Position numbers and translations under genes: made by a program
Shown here: positions 18,722 to 27,579 of the stretch, in pieces
How the letters are laid out: each line of letters starts with the position of its first letter
Position numbering within the stretch: position 1 is the stretch's first letter
From: RYN-230 sp963768945
GTDB lineage: Bacteria > Actinomycetota > Actinomycetes > Streptosporangiales > Streptosporangiaceae
Direction: 5' to 3'
Assembly (NCBI GenBank): GCA_963768945.1
Contig: CAVYJW010000006.1
Coordinates: forward strand, 124,001-188,000
DNA: 64,000 nt
The notes under the pieces: model-generated
Told to the model about the DNA's origin: nothing
What the model saw: the letters and a program-made list of their open reading frames with translations, nothing else
Database searches by the model: none

Positions 18722-19426
18722 TCAGCCCAGCACCGCGGACACGACGGCGCCAGGCCCGGCACCCGCCTGGACGGCCAGCGCGCCGTCCGGCGCCCAGACA
18801 CCGGACCTCCCGGCGCACTCGGTGTAGCCGCCGCCCGTGGCCCCGGCGAAGCTCGCGATCGCGAGCCAGACGCCGAGGCGGGCCGCGATCCGGCTGGCCC
18901 GCTCCTCCTGGAGAGCCCGCTCGTCCGCGGACATCACGGTGCCGGCCACGTAAGCGTCGATGCCGAGGGCGGCTGTGTCCACCTGGTGCTGGGGGACGCT
19001 GACGTCCTTGCAGACGGCCAGGCCGAGCCGCCAGCCGTCCACCTCCAGCACGGCGGGCTTGTCGCCCGGGGCGAAGCGCCCGGCCTCGGCCTCGCTCAGC
19101 CACAGCTTGCGGTAGGCCACGCTGATTCCGGCTTCGTCCACGGCCAGCACCGCGATGTGCGGGCGCCCGGCCTCTCCGGGCACCGGCGCGCCGGCCAGCG
19201 CGACCGACCCCGTCTCGGCGCACGCCTCGGCGAGCGGGCACAGCCGCGGGTCGCTGGCCGTAAGAGCCGGCGCGCCGAGTTCGTACCCGGTCAGCGAGAG
19301 TTCGGGGAAGACCACCACCCGGGACGCCGCCGTGCGTACCGCAGCCGCGTGCGCCATCGCGTTCTGGGTCACGTTGTACGGCACGCACAGCGGCTGAGCC
19401 ACTGCGACGCGAAACGCTTCCCGCAT
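18722..19426 (-). CDS. Carbon-nitrogen hydrolase (nitrilase superfamily)
   Basis: The 234-residue protein contains the nitrilase-fold catalytic triad: Glu in FPELSLTGYE, Lys in YRKLWLS and Cys in LAVCKDVSVP. Such enzymes hydrolyse amides or nitriles in the cytosol, for example omega-amidase or carbamoyl-putrescine amidase types. The ATG at 19426 (MREAFRVAVAQ) is the start because the beta strand AVAQ begins right after it. At 234 residues it is a little shorter than the usual 260-280. Substrate unknown. Confidence 0.88.
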   Translation of the reverse strand: MREAFRVAVAQPLCVPYNVTQNAMAHAAAVRTAASRVVVFPELSLTGYELGAPALTASDPRLCPLAEACAETGSVALAGAPVPGEAGRPHIAVLAVDEAGISVAYRKLWLSEAEAGRFAPGDKPAVLEVDGWRLGLAVCKDVSVPQHQVDTAALGIDAYVAGTVMSADERALQEERASRIAARLGVWLAIASFAGATGGGYTECAGRSGVWAPDGALAVQAGAGPGAVVSAVLG

Positions 19427-19593
19427 GGGGACCCCCGAGCTCAGCAGCAGGCAGCCCACCGATCTGCCCGCTTAGGCTCTTTATTTTCGCTCACCAACGC
19501 AAATCGGGGCCGAGGACATGTCGATTTCCAGGCCCGCAGATCGTGTAGACGGTGAAAAGCCGGCCGCCGCCGGCCCTGACCGAGGAGGAAGCG

Positions 19594-19947
19594 ATGCCGC
19601 AGTATCTGCTCAGCATGTACCAGCCCGATGGTGACCCGCCGCCACCGGAGGTACTGGGCCCGATCATGGCGAAGGTGGAGTCCTGGAGGCAGGATCTGCA
19701 GGCCGCGGGGGCCTGGGTCTTCACCGGGGGGCTGCACCCGGCCAGCACGGCCACCGTGGTCCGCTCCCAGCATGGCGATGTGGTCATGACCGATGGCCCG
19801 TTCGCCGAGGGCAAGGAGCACCTCGGCGGGTTCACCGTGATCAGCGTGCCCGACCTGGACGCCGCGCTGGAGTGGGGCAGGCGGATCTCCGAGATCACCG
19901 CCCTGCCCTGCGAGGTCTGGCCGATGCGAGGCACCGGCGGAGGCTGA
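19594..19947 (+). CDS. YCII/DGPF-domain protein, partner of an ECF sigma factor
   Basis: The ATG at 19594 follows GGAGG by 6-8 bases. The 117-residue protein carries MTDGPFAEGKEHLGGF, the DGPF motif that gives the family its second name, and a typical ferredoxin-like YCII fold. DGPF genes are almost always next to ECF42-type sigma factor genes, and here the sigma gene starts 7 bp downstream. Its biochemical role is not established. Confidence 0.93.
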   Translation: MPQYLLSMYQPDGDPPPPEVLGPIMAKVESWRQDLQAAGAWVFTGGLHPASTATVVRSQHGDVVMTDGPFAEGKEHLGGFTVISVPDLDAALEWGRRISEITALPCEVWPMRGTGGG

Positions 19948-19954
19948 GGCGGCC

Positions 19955-21263
19955 ATGACCGGCCCGGATATCGAGCGGGTCTTCCGTGAGGAGTACGGGC
20001 GGGCCGTGTCGGTCCTGGTCCGCGTGTTCGGTGACATCGACATCGCCGAGGACGCGGTCCAGGACGCCTTCGCCCGTGCCGTGGCGCGCTGGCCCGGCGA
20101 CGGGCTGCCGCCGAGCCCGGCCGGCTGGATCATCACCACCGCCCGGAACCTGGCCATCGACCGGCTGCGGCGGGAAGCCTCCCGGTCCGATCGGCACGCT
20201 GAGGCCGCGCTGCTGCACGCCGGCCCGGAAGCGGAGAGCACCGGGGGCGGCGGCACTGAACCCAGTGAGGAGGGCCCCGTGCGCGACGACCGCCTCCGGC
20301 TGCTGTTCACCTGCTGCCATCCCGCGCTGAGCCCGGCCGCCCAGGTGGCGCTGACGCTGCGGCTGCTGGGCGGACTGACAACCGGGCAGATCGCGCATGC
20401 GTTCCTGGTGCCCGAGCCGACCATGGCCCAGCGGCTGGTCCGGGCCAAGGGCAAGATCCGTGACGCGCGGATCCCCTACCGGGTCCCGGGTGAAGCAGAC
20501 CTGCCCGGCCCGCCTGGCCGCCGTGCTGGCCGTGGTCTACCTCATCTTCAACGAGGGCTACACGGCGAGCACCGGCGACCACCTGACCCGGCCCGACCTG
20601 TGCGCGGAGGCGATCCGGCTCGGGCGGCTGCTGGCCACGCTGATGCCGGACGAGGCGGAGGTCCTGGGCCTGCTCGCACTGATGCTGCTGACCGAGTCGC
20701 GGCGGGCGGCCCGGACCGCCCCTGACGGGAGCCTGGTGCTGCTGGCCGACCAGGAGCGGACCCGCTGGGACCGCGGGCTCATCGCCGAGGGGCAGGCCCT
20801 GGTGCGGCGGTGCCTGCGCCGCGGCCAGCCTGGCCCCTACCAGATCCAGGCGGCGATCAACGCGGTGCACAGCGACACCGCTGCCGCCGGCGCCACGGAC
20901 TGGGAGCAGATCCTCCAGCTCTACGACCAGCTGATGGCCGTAGCGCCGAGCCCGGTGGTGGCCCTGCACCGCGCGGTCGCGGTGGCCGAGGTTGACGGGC
21001 CGGCCGCCGGGCTCGCCCTGGTTGACGAGCTGGGTGCTGCGGCCTACCAGGCCACCGGCCCCGGCCTCCCGGGCTATCACCTGTTCCACGCGATTCGGGC
21101 TGACCTGCTCCGGCGGCTGGGCCGGGCCGACGACGCGGCTGACGCCTACGACGCAGCCCTCGCCCTCACCGCCAACGCCGCGGAGCAAGCCTTCCTCCGC
21201 CACCAGCGGGACCAGCTAGCCCGGCCCACCTCAGCCCCGGCCCACCTGAGCCCGCCCACCTGA
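19955..21263 (+). pseudogene. ECF42-type sigma factor, interrupted by a +1 frameshift
   Basis: Residues 1-180 contain sigma region 2 (ERVFREEYGRAVSVLVRVFGD.. DAVQDAFARA) and region 4 (LRLLGGLTTGQIAHAFLVPEPTMAQRL). The conserved C-terminal extension (ARLAAVLAVVYLIFNEGY, later TPR-like LHRAVAVAEVDGP) continues in a different frame. The span is one base longer than a whole number of codons, and removing one G of the GG at 20507-20508 rejoins the parts into a 435-residue protein of normal length. In ECF42 factors the extension is needed for activity. It is either a broken gene or an assembly error; no slippery site suggests programmed shifting. Confidence 0.85.
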
Positions 21264-21326
21264 GCCCCGCCCACCTGAGCCTACCGCGCCCACCTGAGCC
21301 CCGCCCCGCCGGGCTCGTTCATGTCC

Positions 21327-21374
21327 GTGATCAGACGATCGGTGTTGCCCAAGCAACACCGATCGTCTGATCAC
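21327..21374. terminator. Perfect 22-bp palindrome, copy 1 of a dispersed hairpin
   Basis: Two exact 22-bp arms close a CCAA loop between the convergent sigma factor and phosphoesterase genes. The arm begins GTGATCAGACGATCGGTGTT. A second copy with nearly the same arms is at 60827-60880. Position between convergent stops suggests a bidirectional terminator, but the repeat use of the same sequence also fits a small dispersed element. Just before it (21226-21303) GCCCACCTGAGCCC is repeated about four times across the sigma gene stop codon. Confidence 0.85.
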
Positions 21375-21544
21375 GCTCACGGGAGGTCCGACCTGGCGGC
21401 GCAGGGGTAACACTGGCCACGCAGGCCACAGGAGATTCGGCCCGGCGGGCCCGGCGGAGGGCGTCTTTCCGTCCGCGGGCGGGAAGGGTCGTGGGCCCCC
21501 TTTGCGACCCACTTTCGGGCGCGATAACCGTTCCCCGGGGGGCG

Positions 21545-23161
21545 TTACCTGGCGGTCAGGACCGGCTGGTACTCCTGGGGTCCGGCCGCGTCAGGCGCGC
21601 CGGACAGGACCCTGGTGCAGCCCTTGCAGGACGACCGGCCGATGAAGAAGGCCGGGATGGTCAGCGAGTCGGTGCGCGGGTTGGTGGGCAGCAGCATCGG
21701 CAGCCGCGGCGCCTGGCTGAAGTCGAAGTCCTGTACCAGGTTGCCGAGGATCGGCTCGTCCTCGCGGACGTCGGGCCGGGGGTCAGGACGGCCATCCGTG
21801 GCCGGGTTAAGCCGGGAGCCGCCCAGGAAGTCGTCCTCGATGAACTTCAGGTAGGCGTCGCTGCTGAGCGTCTGGTGATCGATATAACCCTTCCGAGCGT
21901 ACGGGGAGATGACCAGGCCAGGCACCCGGAGGCCGTAGCCGTTCTGGTCCACGGCCGGGGGGACCGCGCTGTCGTAGAAGCCGCCCCAGTCGTCCCAGGA
22001 AAGAAAGATCGCGGTCGAGCCCCACTCCGGGCTCTTCATCGCGGCGTTGATGAGCGCCGTGACGTAGGCCTGGCTCCGGTGAACGCTGGCGGGCGGGTGG
22101 TCGCTGTCCGCGCCGGAGGGGACGATCCAGCTGACCGCGGGCAGGGTCCCTTTCCTGGCCGCGTGCAGGTAGCTGCTCAGCGCCTGGATGTTGTGAAGCT
22201 GATGGTCGGACTGCACGTCCCCGAACAGCGGCAGCGGGTTCCAGATCCCGGGGGTCTCCACGTTCTGGACGACCGGGCTGCAGGTCTCGGCCGAGTCGTC
22301 GTCGCAGTCGGGCTGGATGCCCGCCTGTACGTAGTACCGCCAGCTCACGTGGTGGGCATACAGCAGCCAGGTGATGTCCGTCCAGGCCAGGTCGATGCTG
22401 GTCCTGCCGTCACGCAACTCTTTGTCAACGGCCTTCTGGAACCTGTCGACGCCGTAAGGCCCGACGATGTCGTTTACGCAGCTCATCGGCGAGCGGTTCT
22501 TGCACTTAGCCGACCACGCCGACACCATGTACAGGTGGTCCGGCAGCGACCACGACTTGACCGGCTCGAACATGTGGTCGTCGAGCACATAGTTCTCGGC
22601 GTACTTCCAGTAGTTGGGGATCTCCGCGGCGGTGTGGTAGCCCATCACGTCCGGGGCGCCGGTCCCCGCGCAGGCGGGGTCGTCGGCGATCTGGCAGGAC
22701 GCCTCGGCGGCGTCCCGCTGCCGGATAAATCCGTTCATCTTGCCGTGATTCACGTCGGCCACCGCATTGCTCTCGGCGTGCGGGCCGCCGCCGTTGAGGT
22801 CCGCGGTGTCGTGGTAGGGCCGGGTGCAGCCGCCGCTCGGGTCAGGCACGCACACCGTGGGCTTCCCGTTGCGCATGGGAATTCCGTCCACGCCGGGATA
22901 CGTGCCGAAGTAGCTGTCGAACGAGCGGTTCTCCTGCATGATGATGATCACATGCTTGATCTTGTGAATGCCCGGGGGAACCACGTACCGGCCGGTGGGG
23001 CCGCCCGCGACCTCGTTTGCTGACGTCGTCTTCGTCTTCGCCTTGTTCTGGTGCCCCTGGGCCGGCTGGCCCGTTCCCGAGCACGCGGCGAGCAGGCCAG
23101 CCACGAGCAGGCCAGCCCAGGCGATGTACAAAAGCTTGACGCGGACGCGCCTCGTTCCCAT
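21545..23161 (-). CDS. Lipoprotein phosphoesterase, phospholipase C / acid phosphatase family
   Basis: The 538-residue protein begins at an ATG behind AGGAGAGG with a lipoprotein signal (LLYIAWAGLLVAGLLAACSG; lipobox Cys near residue 26). The phosphoesterase domain starts at IKHVIIIMQENRSFDSYFGTYPGVDG, the defining motif of the alkaline-phosphatase-like phospholipase C group, where Glu/Asn bind metal and the following residues form the active site; SWDDWGGFYD and PGLVISPYARKGYIDH are the later metal-binding blocks. It is exported and anchored on the outer face, where it would release phosphate or diglyceride. Confidence 0.92.
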   Translation of the reverse strand: MGTRRVRVKLLYIAWAGLLVAGLLAACSGTGQPAQGHQNKAKTKTTSANEVAGGPTGRYVVPPGIHKIKHVIIIMQENRSFDSYFGTYPGVDGIPMRNGKPTVCVPDPSGGCTRPYHDTADLNGGGPHAESNAVADVNHGKMNGFIRQRDAAEASCQIADDPACAGTGAPDVMGYHTAAEIPNYWKYAENYVLDDHMFEPVKSWSLPDHLYMVSAWSAKCKNRSPMSCVNDIVGPYGVDRFQKAVDKELRDGRTSIDLAWTDITWLLYAHHVSWRYYVQAGIQPDCDDDSAETCSPVVQNVETPGIWNPLPLFGDVQSDHQLHNIQALSSYLHAARKGTLPAVSWIVPSGADSDHPPASVHRSQAYVTALINAAMKSPEWGSTAIFLSWDDWGGFYDSAVPPAVDQNGYGLRVPGLVISPYARKGYIDHQTLSSDAYLKFIEDDFLGGSRLNPATDGRPDPRPDVREDEPILGNLVQDFDFSQAPRLPMLLPTNPRTDSLTIPAFFIGRSSCKGCTRVLSGAPDAAGPQEYQPVLTAR

Positions 23162-23418
23162 TCCGAGCCTCTCCTGTGTGCCGGAATCCAGGCGTCCGGC
23201 ACGGAGCGCCCATTCGGCAGATACCTGCCCCCCGGTCGGCAAAATTACCTGAAACGGAAAGCAATCGCGTGGTCAGTCCGCCCGAAATCGGGGCGAAAGC
23301 CGCGAATAATGCCGTCCGGGGCGTGGGTCAGCCCGGCGGGACGGTTCGTTGCGGAGAAGTTCTGACGCGCGGAGGCGGGGGGCCCACTGGTGCGCGGGCC
23401 GTAGCCCTGCGCACGGCC

Positions 23419-23485
23419 GGGACGGCCACCGGCTGAGCGGCCCGGGACGGCCACCGGCTGAGCGGCCCGGACGGCCACCGGCTGA
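23419..23485. repeat. 25-bp tandem repeat, 2.7 copies
   Basis: Two exact copies of a 25-bp unit beginning GGGACGGCCACCGGCTGAGC and a third partial copy lie in the gap between the phosphoesterase and NDH-2 genes. The stretch 23162-23550 has no supported gene; it contains the divergent promoters of these two genes and this repeat. Confidence 0.85.
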
Positions 23486-23550
23486 TCTGCGCGGGGTTGG
23501 GCGTTTCCGCCCGGATTTTTCCGGGCCACCCTGGTGAGTGGCCACCCGGT

Positions 23551-24837
23551 ATGGGTAGAGCCCGGGGCGTGAAATCCGCCAATGACGGGCCACGGGTCCT
23601 CGTGGTCGGGGCCGGCTTCGCGGGCCTGTCCACGGTGAGCAGGCTGACCCGCGCCGGGTTCCGGGTCACCCTCACGGACCGGCACATCTACAGCACGTTC
23701 CAGCCGTTGCTGTACCAGGTGGCCACGGCCGGGCTGGCCCCGAGCGACGTGGCGTACCCGCTGCGCGGCTTCGCCCACAAATACGGCGCCCGTTTCCGGC
23801 ACGGCGAACTCGCCGCCGTGGACGCTGAGGCCCGGGTGGCCGAGTTCGCGGACGGCGGCCGGATGGCGTACGACTACCTCATCCTGGCCATCGGGGTCAC
23901 GGCCGCCTTCTACGGGATCACCGGCGCGGCCGAGTACAGCCACGGCCTCTACACGCTGCACGACGCGGTCACCATGCGCGAGCGGATCCTGGCCGGCCTG
24001 GAACAGATGAGCCTGGAGCCTGAGGACCACCAGGATGTGACGGTCACGATCGTGGGCGGCAGCGCGACCGGGGTTGAGCTGGCGGGAACGCTGGCCGACC
24101 TGCGCAACGACGGCCTGCCAGCGTCTTATCCCGAGATCGATCCGGAGCGGGTGCATATCAGGCTGATGGAGCAGGCACCCGACCTGCTCGGTCCCTTCCA
24201 TCCCTCGCTCCGGAAGTACGCACGCGATCAGCTCGTCAAACGCGGCGTTGACCTGCACCTGAACGCGGAGATCCGCGAGATCACCGCGGACCGGATCATC
24301 CTGGCCAGCGGACAGGAGATGCCCAGCAACCTCACCGCTTGGGCGGCCGGCGTGGCCGGCCTCGAGCAGCTTGGAAAGTGGGGCCTGCCGCAGGGCAAGG
24401 GGGGCCGTGTGCTGGTCGGCCCGGATTTGCGGGTGGAGGGCCAGGAGCGCATCTTCGCGATCGGCGACATCGCGCGGCCGGAGGATGAGCCAACCCCCCA
24501 GCTCGCCCAGCCCGCCATCCAGATGGGGCGGCACGCCGCCGTGCAGGTCCAGCGGCTGGAAGCCGGGCAGGGCACGGTCCCGTTCCACTACCACGACAAG
24601 GGCACCATGGCCACGATCGGCAGCCGCTCGGCGGTGGTCCAGCTGAACCACGGGATACGGTTCCGCGGCACGATCGCCTGGCTGGCCTGGCTGGCCCTGC
24701 ACCTGGTCACGCTGCTCGGCGGCCGGAACCGGATCAACGCGCTGATCAACCTGTCCTACCGCTACCTGAGCTGGCGCCGCGGCGGCGGGATCATCGTCGG
24801 TGACGACCCGCCCGCCCAGGGCGCCGACGGCAACTAG
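23551..24837 (+). CDS. ndh: Type II NADH dehydrogenase (NDH-2)
   Basis: The protein of about 428 residues has an N-terminal FAD-binding motif VLVVGAGFAGLSTV, a second NAD(P)H-binding motif VTIVGGSATGVELAG, FAIGDIA near the FAD site and a hydrophobic C-terminal part (TIAWLAWLALHLVTLLGG) for membrane association. NDH-2 passes electrons from NADH to quinone without pumping protons. Start is uncertain: ATG 23551 and GTG 23569 are both close to the first beta strand and neither has a strong ribosome site. It converges on the cobalamin gene with 18 bp between stops. Confidence 0.9.
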   Translation: MGRARGVKSANDGPRVLVVGAGFAGLSTVSRLTRAGFRVTLTDRHIYSTFQPLLYQVATAGLAPSDVAYPLRGFAHKYGARFRHGELAAVDAEARVAEFADGGRMAYDYLILAIGVTAAFYGITGAAEYSHGLYTLHDAVTMRERILAGLEQMSLEPEDHQDVTVTIVGGSATGVELAGTLADLRNDGLPASYPEIDPERVHIRLMEQAPDLLGPFHPSLRKYARDQLVKRGVDLHLNAEIREITADRIILASGQEMPSNLTAWAAGVAGLEQLGKWGLPQGKGGRVLVGPDLRVEGQERIFAIGDIARPEDEPTPQLAQPAIQMGRHAAVQVQRLEAGQGTVPFHYHDKGTMATIGSRSAVVQLNHGIRFRGTIAWLAWLALHLVTLLGGRNRINALINLSYRYLSWRRGGGIIVGDDPPAQGADGN

Positions 24838-24855
24838 CCGAGCCTGCGCGGGCCG

Positions 24856-26139
24856 TCAGCCGGAGACGATGCCCGGGACCCGCAGCACGTCGACCTCATC
24901 AGCGGCGAGTTCCTCGAGCAGGTCGGCCACCGTGTGCAGGCCCGGATCGGCCGGGAAGACGACCGCGACGGCGTGACCCAGCCGGGCCTGGCGGAGCGCC
25001 TCCCGGCCGCGCGCTTCTTCCTCCCCGGGTTCGGCGCGAATCACGAGGGTCCCGGACCGGAGCAGGTCGGCCACCTGTTCCAGGACGGCCCCGGGACCGG
25101 CGACCACCGAGGCCCGGCGCAGCTCGCTGGTTGCGCGGGGGGTGAGCAGGTCCCGTGCGCCCGGTCCGGTGCCGACCAGGGCGAGCCTGCCACGCGGACG
25201 GATCCGGGCTATCGCCACGCTCGCGTCCCGGGACCCGCGCTCGGGCACCACCAGCTCCGCCGCGCCCGCCAGGGCCACCGCCTCGGACACGCTTAGCCTG
25301 GCCGGGGCGGCGACGCCCCCGCCTCCCCTTCCCGTCCCGGCCAGCTCCTCGGCGGCGTAGCTCACCAGCGGCCAGCCACGTTCGCGCGCGGCCGCGGCGA
25401 TCCCCGGCAGGGCGTCCACGTCCTCGCTCAGCGTGGCCACCGTGGCCACGCTGGCCGCGGACAGCCCGGCCTCGCCCAGCGCGGCGTCCGCCAACCGCAG
25501 CACCTCGTCCGCACTCGTCTCGTGGCCGGCCGTCAGCCCGGCCAGGTGCACCCCGACTACCAGCGACGGCGGGCGCAGCACCGCGGTGTGCGGATGGGCC
25601 GGAATGACCCGGTCGCTGATCAGGATCCGGTACTCGCCCGTGTCTCCCACGCTGGCCGGGAGCGGCGGCAGCGGCCAGGTCTCCGCCGATTCGAGCCGGA
25701 CCCGCTCACCATCCAGCAGGGCCCGGCTGACCGTGCCGATCGCACCCTCGGTCGGCCACCCCAGCGTGTCCAGCCCGGGCAGGCTTATCGCGTCGGTGGC
25801 CGTCGTGATCACCGCGTCCGCCCCGAACACCTCGGCGACGCGGGTGGCCAGCGCGTTCGCACCCGCCGCGTGCCCGCCGACCACCGCGACCGCCCGGCGT
25901 CCCGATTCGTCCACGCAGACGACGGCCGGGTCGATCCACTTGCTGTTCAGCAGCGGGGCGATCAGCCGCACCGTGGCACCGACGGCGAGGAAGCACACCA
26001 GCCCGTCGCACTGGGCCCAGGCCCGGGCGAGCGCCTGCCGGGCGGGACCGTCGTAGCTACGGGTCTGCCCGGGCCAGGCGGCGGCCAGCCGCTCCGCGGC
26101 CGCGCGACCTCCCCCAGTCACCGCGATAAGGCCAATCAT
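24856..26139 (-). CDS. CbiG (cobalt-precorrin-5A hydrolase) fused to a truncated precorrin methyltransferase
   Basis: Residues 1-300 are CbiG: the N-terminal part (GLIAVTGGGRAAAERLA ... VGATVRLIAPLLNSK, GGHAAGANALA) and the C-terminal CbiG domain (VVGVHLAGLTAGHETSADEV). Residues about 318-427 start a second domain, RLALVGTGPGARDLLTPRA, which is the beginning of a CobJ/CbiH SAM-dependent methyltransferase. That domain normally has about 240 residues, but here a stop follows the PG-V-like turn (RVPGIVSG) after only 110, so the SAM-binding second half is missing. No other cobalamin gene is in the window, though a B12-dependent mutase is encoded at 35 kb. Confidence 0.85.
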   Translation of the reverse strand: MIGLIAVTGGGRAAAERLAAAWPGQTRSYDGPARQALARAWAQCDGLVCFLAVGATVRLIAPLLNSKWIDPAVVCVDESGRRAVAVVGGHAAGANALATRVAEVFGADAVITTATDAISLPGLDTLGWPTEGAIGTVSRALLDGERVRLESAETWPLPPLPASVGDTGEYRILISDRVIPAHPHTAVLRPPSLVVGVHLAGLTAGHETSADEVLRLADAALGEAGLSAASVATVATLSEDVDALPGIAAAARERGWPLVSYAAEELAGTGRGGGGVAAPARLSVSEAVALAGAAELVVPERGSRDASVAIARIRPRGRLALVGTGPGARDLLTPRATSELRRASVVAGPGAVLEQVADLLRSGTLVIRAEPGEEEARGREALRQARLGHAVAVVFPADPGLHTVADLLEELAADEVDVLRVPGIVSG

Positions 26140-26332
26140 CCCCGCAACTTACCGCAGCCTCATATGCATGCAGATCGTGGTGCCGTCCGCGCTGCCCCGT
26201 ACCTCAACCAGGCCGCACCTGGTTGCCGAGCCGTGAATCTCAGGTATGCGGCTCATGTGCAGAAGCATGGCACCGGGTTACGATCGCAGGTGTACCTTCC
26301 CAGTCCTAGCCTGAGTTTGCAGGGGGAGCAGC

Positions 26333-26761
26333 GTGGAAGGACCCGAAGGGCTCTGGCTCTCAGCCGAGCAACACGGCAGCCTCACGGTGGTCACCATCCG
26401 TGGGGACCTCGACATCGTGACCAGCGGCCGTTTTGACGACTGCCTGAAGCAGGCGCGCGCGGTGAGCAAGCGGATCATTCTCGACCTGGCCGGGGTCAAC
26501 TTCATGGACACCAGCGCCCTCGCGGTCATCGTGGGGCACTGGAAGAAGCTCAAGGCCGAGGGCGGGACGCTGATCCTGGCCGGGGCGCGGTACCGGTACA
26601 CGAAGAGCCTGTGGATCACCGGGCTGGCTGACCGGCTGCCGCGCTACGACACGGCCGAGCTGGCCATCGCGGCCGAGGAGCAGGCAACCGGCGGCGATCC
26701 GGTCGCCGGTGGTCCGGCCGCCGGTAGTCCCAGGGCCGGGGAGGCCGCTGCCGCCGACTAG
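26333..26761 (+). CDS. STAS-domain anti-sigma factor antagonist
   Basis: A GTG start follows GGGGGAG by 5 bases. The 142-residue protein is a single STAS domain (TVVTIRGDLDIVTSGRF ... LDLAGVNFMDTSALAVIVGH) with the Ser/Thr of MDTSAL that partner kinases phosphorylate, and a disordered Ala/Gly tail. Antagonists of this type free a sigma factor by binding its anti-sigma kinase. It starts a trio with the ANTAR and SpoIIE genes (24 and 35 bp gaps), which points to one stress-signalling operon. Confidence 0.92.
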   Translation: MEGPEGLWLSAEQHGSLTVVTIRGDLDIVTSGRFDDCLKQARAVSKRIILDLAGVNFMDTSALAVIVGHWKKLKAEGGTLILAGARYRYTKSLWITGLADRLPRYDTAELAIAAEEQATGGDPVAGGPAAGSPRAGEAAAAD

Positions 26762-26785
26762 CATGCACCTGGCGGGAGGCGGAAG

Positions 26786-27544
26786 ATGGTCAGCTCGGAT
26801 CTGGCGGTCGGCGCGGCCAGCCTGCTGGCGACGGCGGCGTCGTCGGAGCCCAGCTCGCTGCGCCGGCTGGCCGGACTAGCGGTGCAGCAGGTGAACGGCT
26901 GTTCGGCGGCCACGGTGGCGCTCTGGCGCGATGGTGAGCCGGCCGTGGTGACGTCGAGTCACCCGGAGCCGCCCGCGCTGATCTGGGTGCAGCTCCGCGC
27001 CGGGCGCGGGCCCATCCTGGACGCGCTGGCCAGCGGGGACCCGGTCAGCTGCGACGACACACTGGGCTGCGGGCAGTGGCCGGAGTACTCGGCGGCGGCC
27101 CTCGCCCTGGGCGTGCGATCCTCGATCACGCTCCCCTACCGCGGCGCCCCGAACTCCTTTACCTTGTCCTTGTTCGCCGCGCGGCCGGGGGTGATGGATG
27201 CGGCGCAGATCCCGCTCGCCGAACTGCTGGTGGCGTTCGGCGGTGCGGCCCTGGCCGCCGTCTCCGACTACGACGAGGCGCAGCGCACCGCGGTCCAGCT
27301 GCGCGACGCCGCGGACGCCCGTTCCCTGGTCGATCAGGCCAAGGGCATCCTGATGCACGCGCTCGGCTGCAGCGCCGACGAGGCCCTGGACCGGATGCGC
27401 CAGGTCTCCCAGCGGAACAACATGCGGACGACCGAGGTCGCCGCGACGATCATCGGAGCCCGAGCCGGCCGGGCGGGCCAGGCACCGCAGGCTGGGCAGG
27501 CCCCCCGGTCCGGGCAAGCTAGGGCACCCGGGGCCAGGCGTTAA
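26786..27544 (+). CDS. GAF-ANTAR antitermination regulator
   Basis: The 252-residue protein has a GAF-like sensor (residues about 15-165) and a C-terminal ANTAR domain (LVDQAKGILMHALGCSADEALDRM...TTEVAATII), which binds paired hairpins in nascent RNA and prevents termination. The tail of about 25 residues is low-complexity (QAGQAPRSGQ). Its neighbours are a STAS protein and a SpoIIE phosphatase, so the sensor may feed both sigma-factor and RNA-level control. The RNA targets are not visible here. Confidence 0.9.
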   Translation: MVSSDLAVGAASLLATAASSEPSSLRRLAGLAVQQVNGCSAATVALWRDGEPAVVTSSHPEPPALIWVQLRAGRGPILDALASGDPVSCDDTLGCGQWPEYSAAALALGVRSSITLPYRGAPNSFTLSLFAARPGVMDAAQIPLAELLVAFGGAALAAVSDYDEAQRTAVQLRDAADARSLVDQAKGILMHALGCSADEALDRMRQVSQRNNMRTTEVAATIIGARAGRAGQAPQAGQAPRSGQARAPGARR

Positions 27545-27579
27545 CGTGGTTCTTCACCTGCGCAGATTGGGCTCATTCC

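Noticed and set aside
20480..20515. Programmed ribosomal frameshift in the sigma factor
   Set aside because: No slippery heptamer, pseudoknot or internal Shine-Dalgarno was seen at the junction; an extra base or real disruption is simpler.
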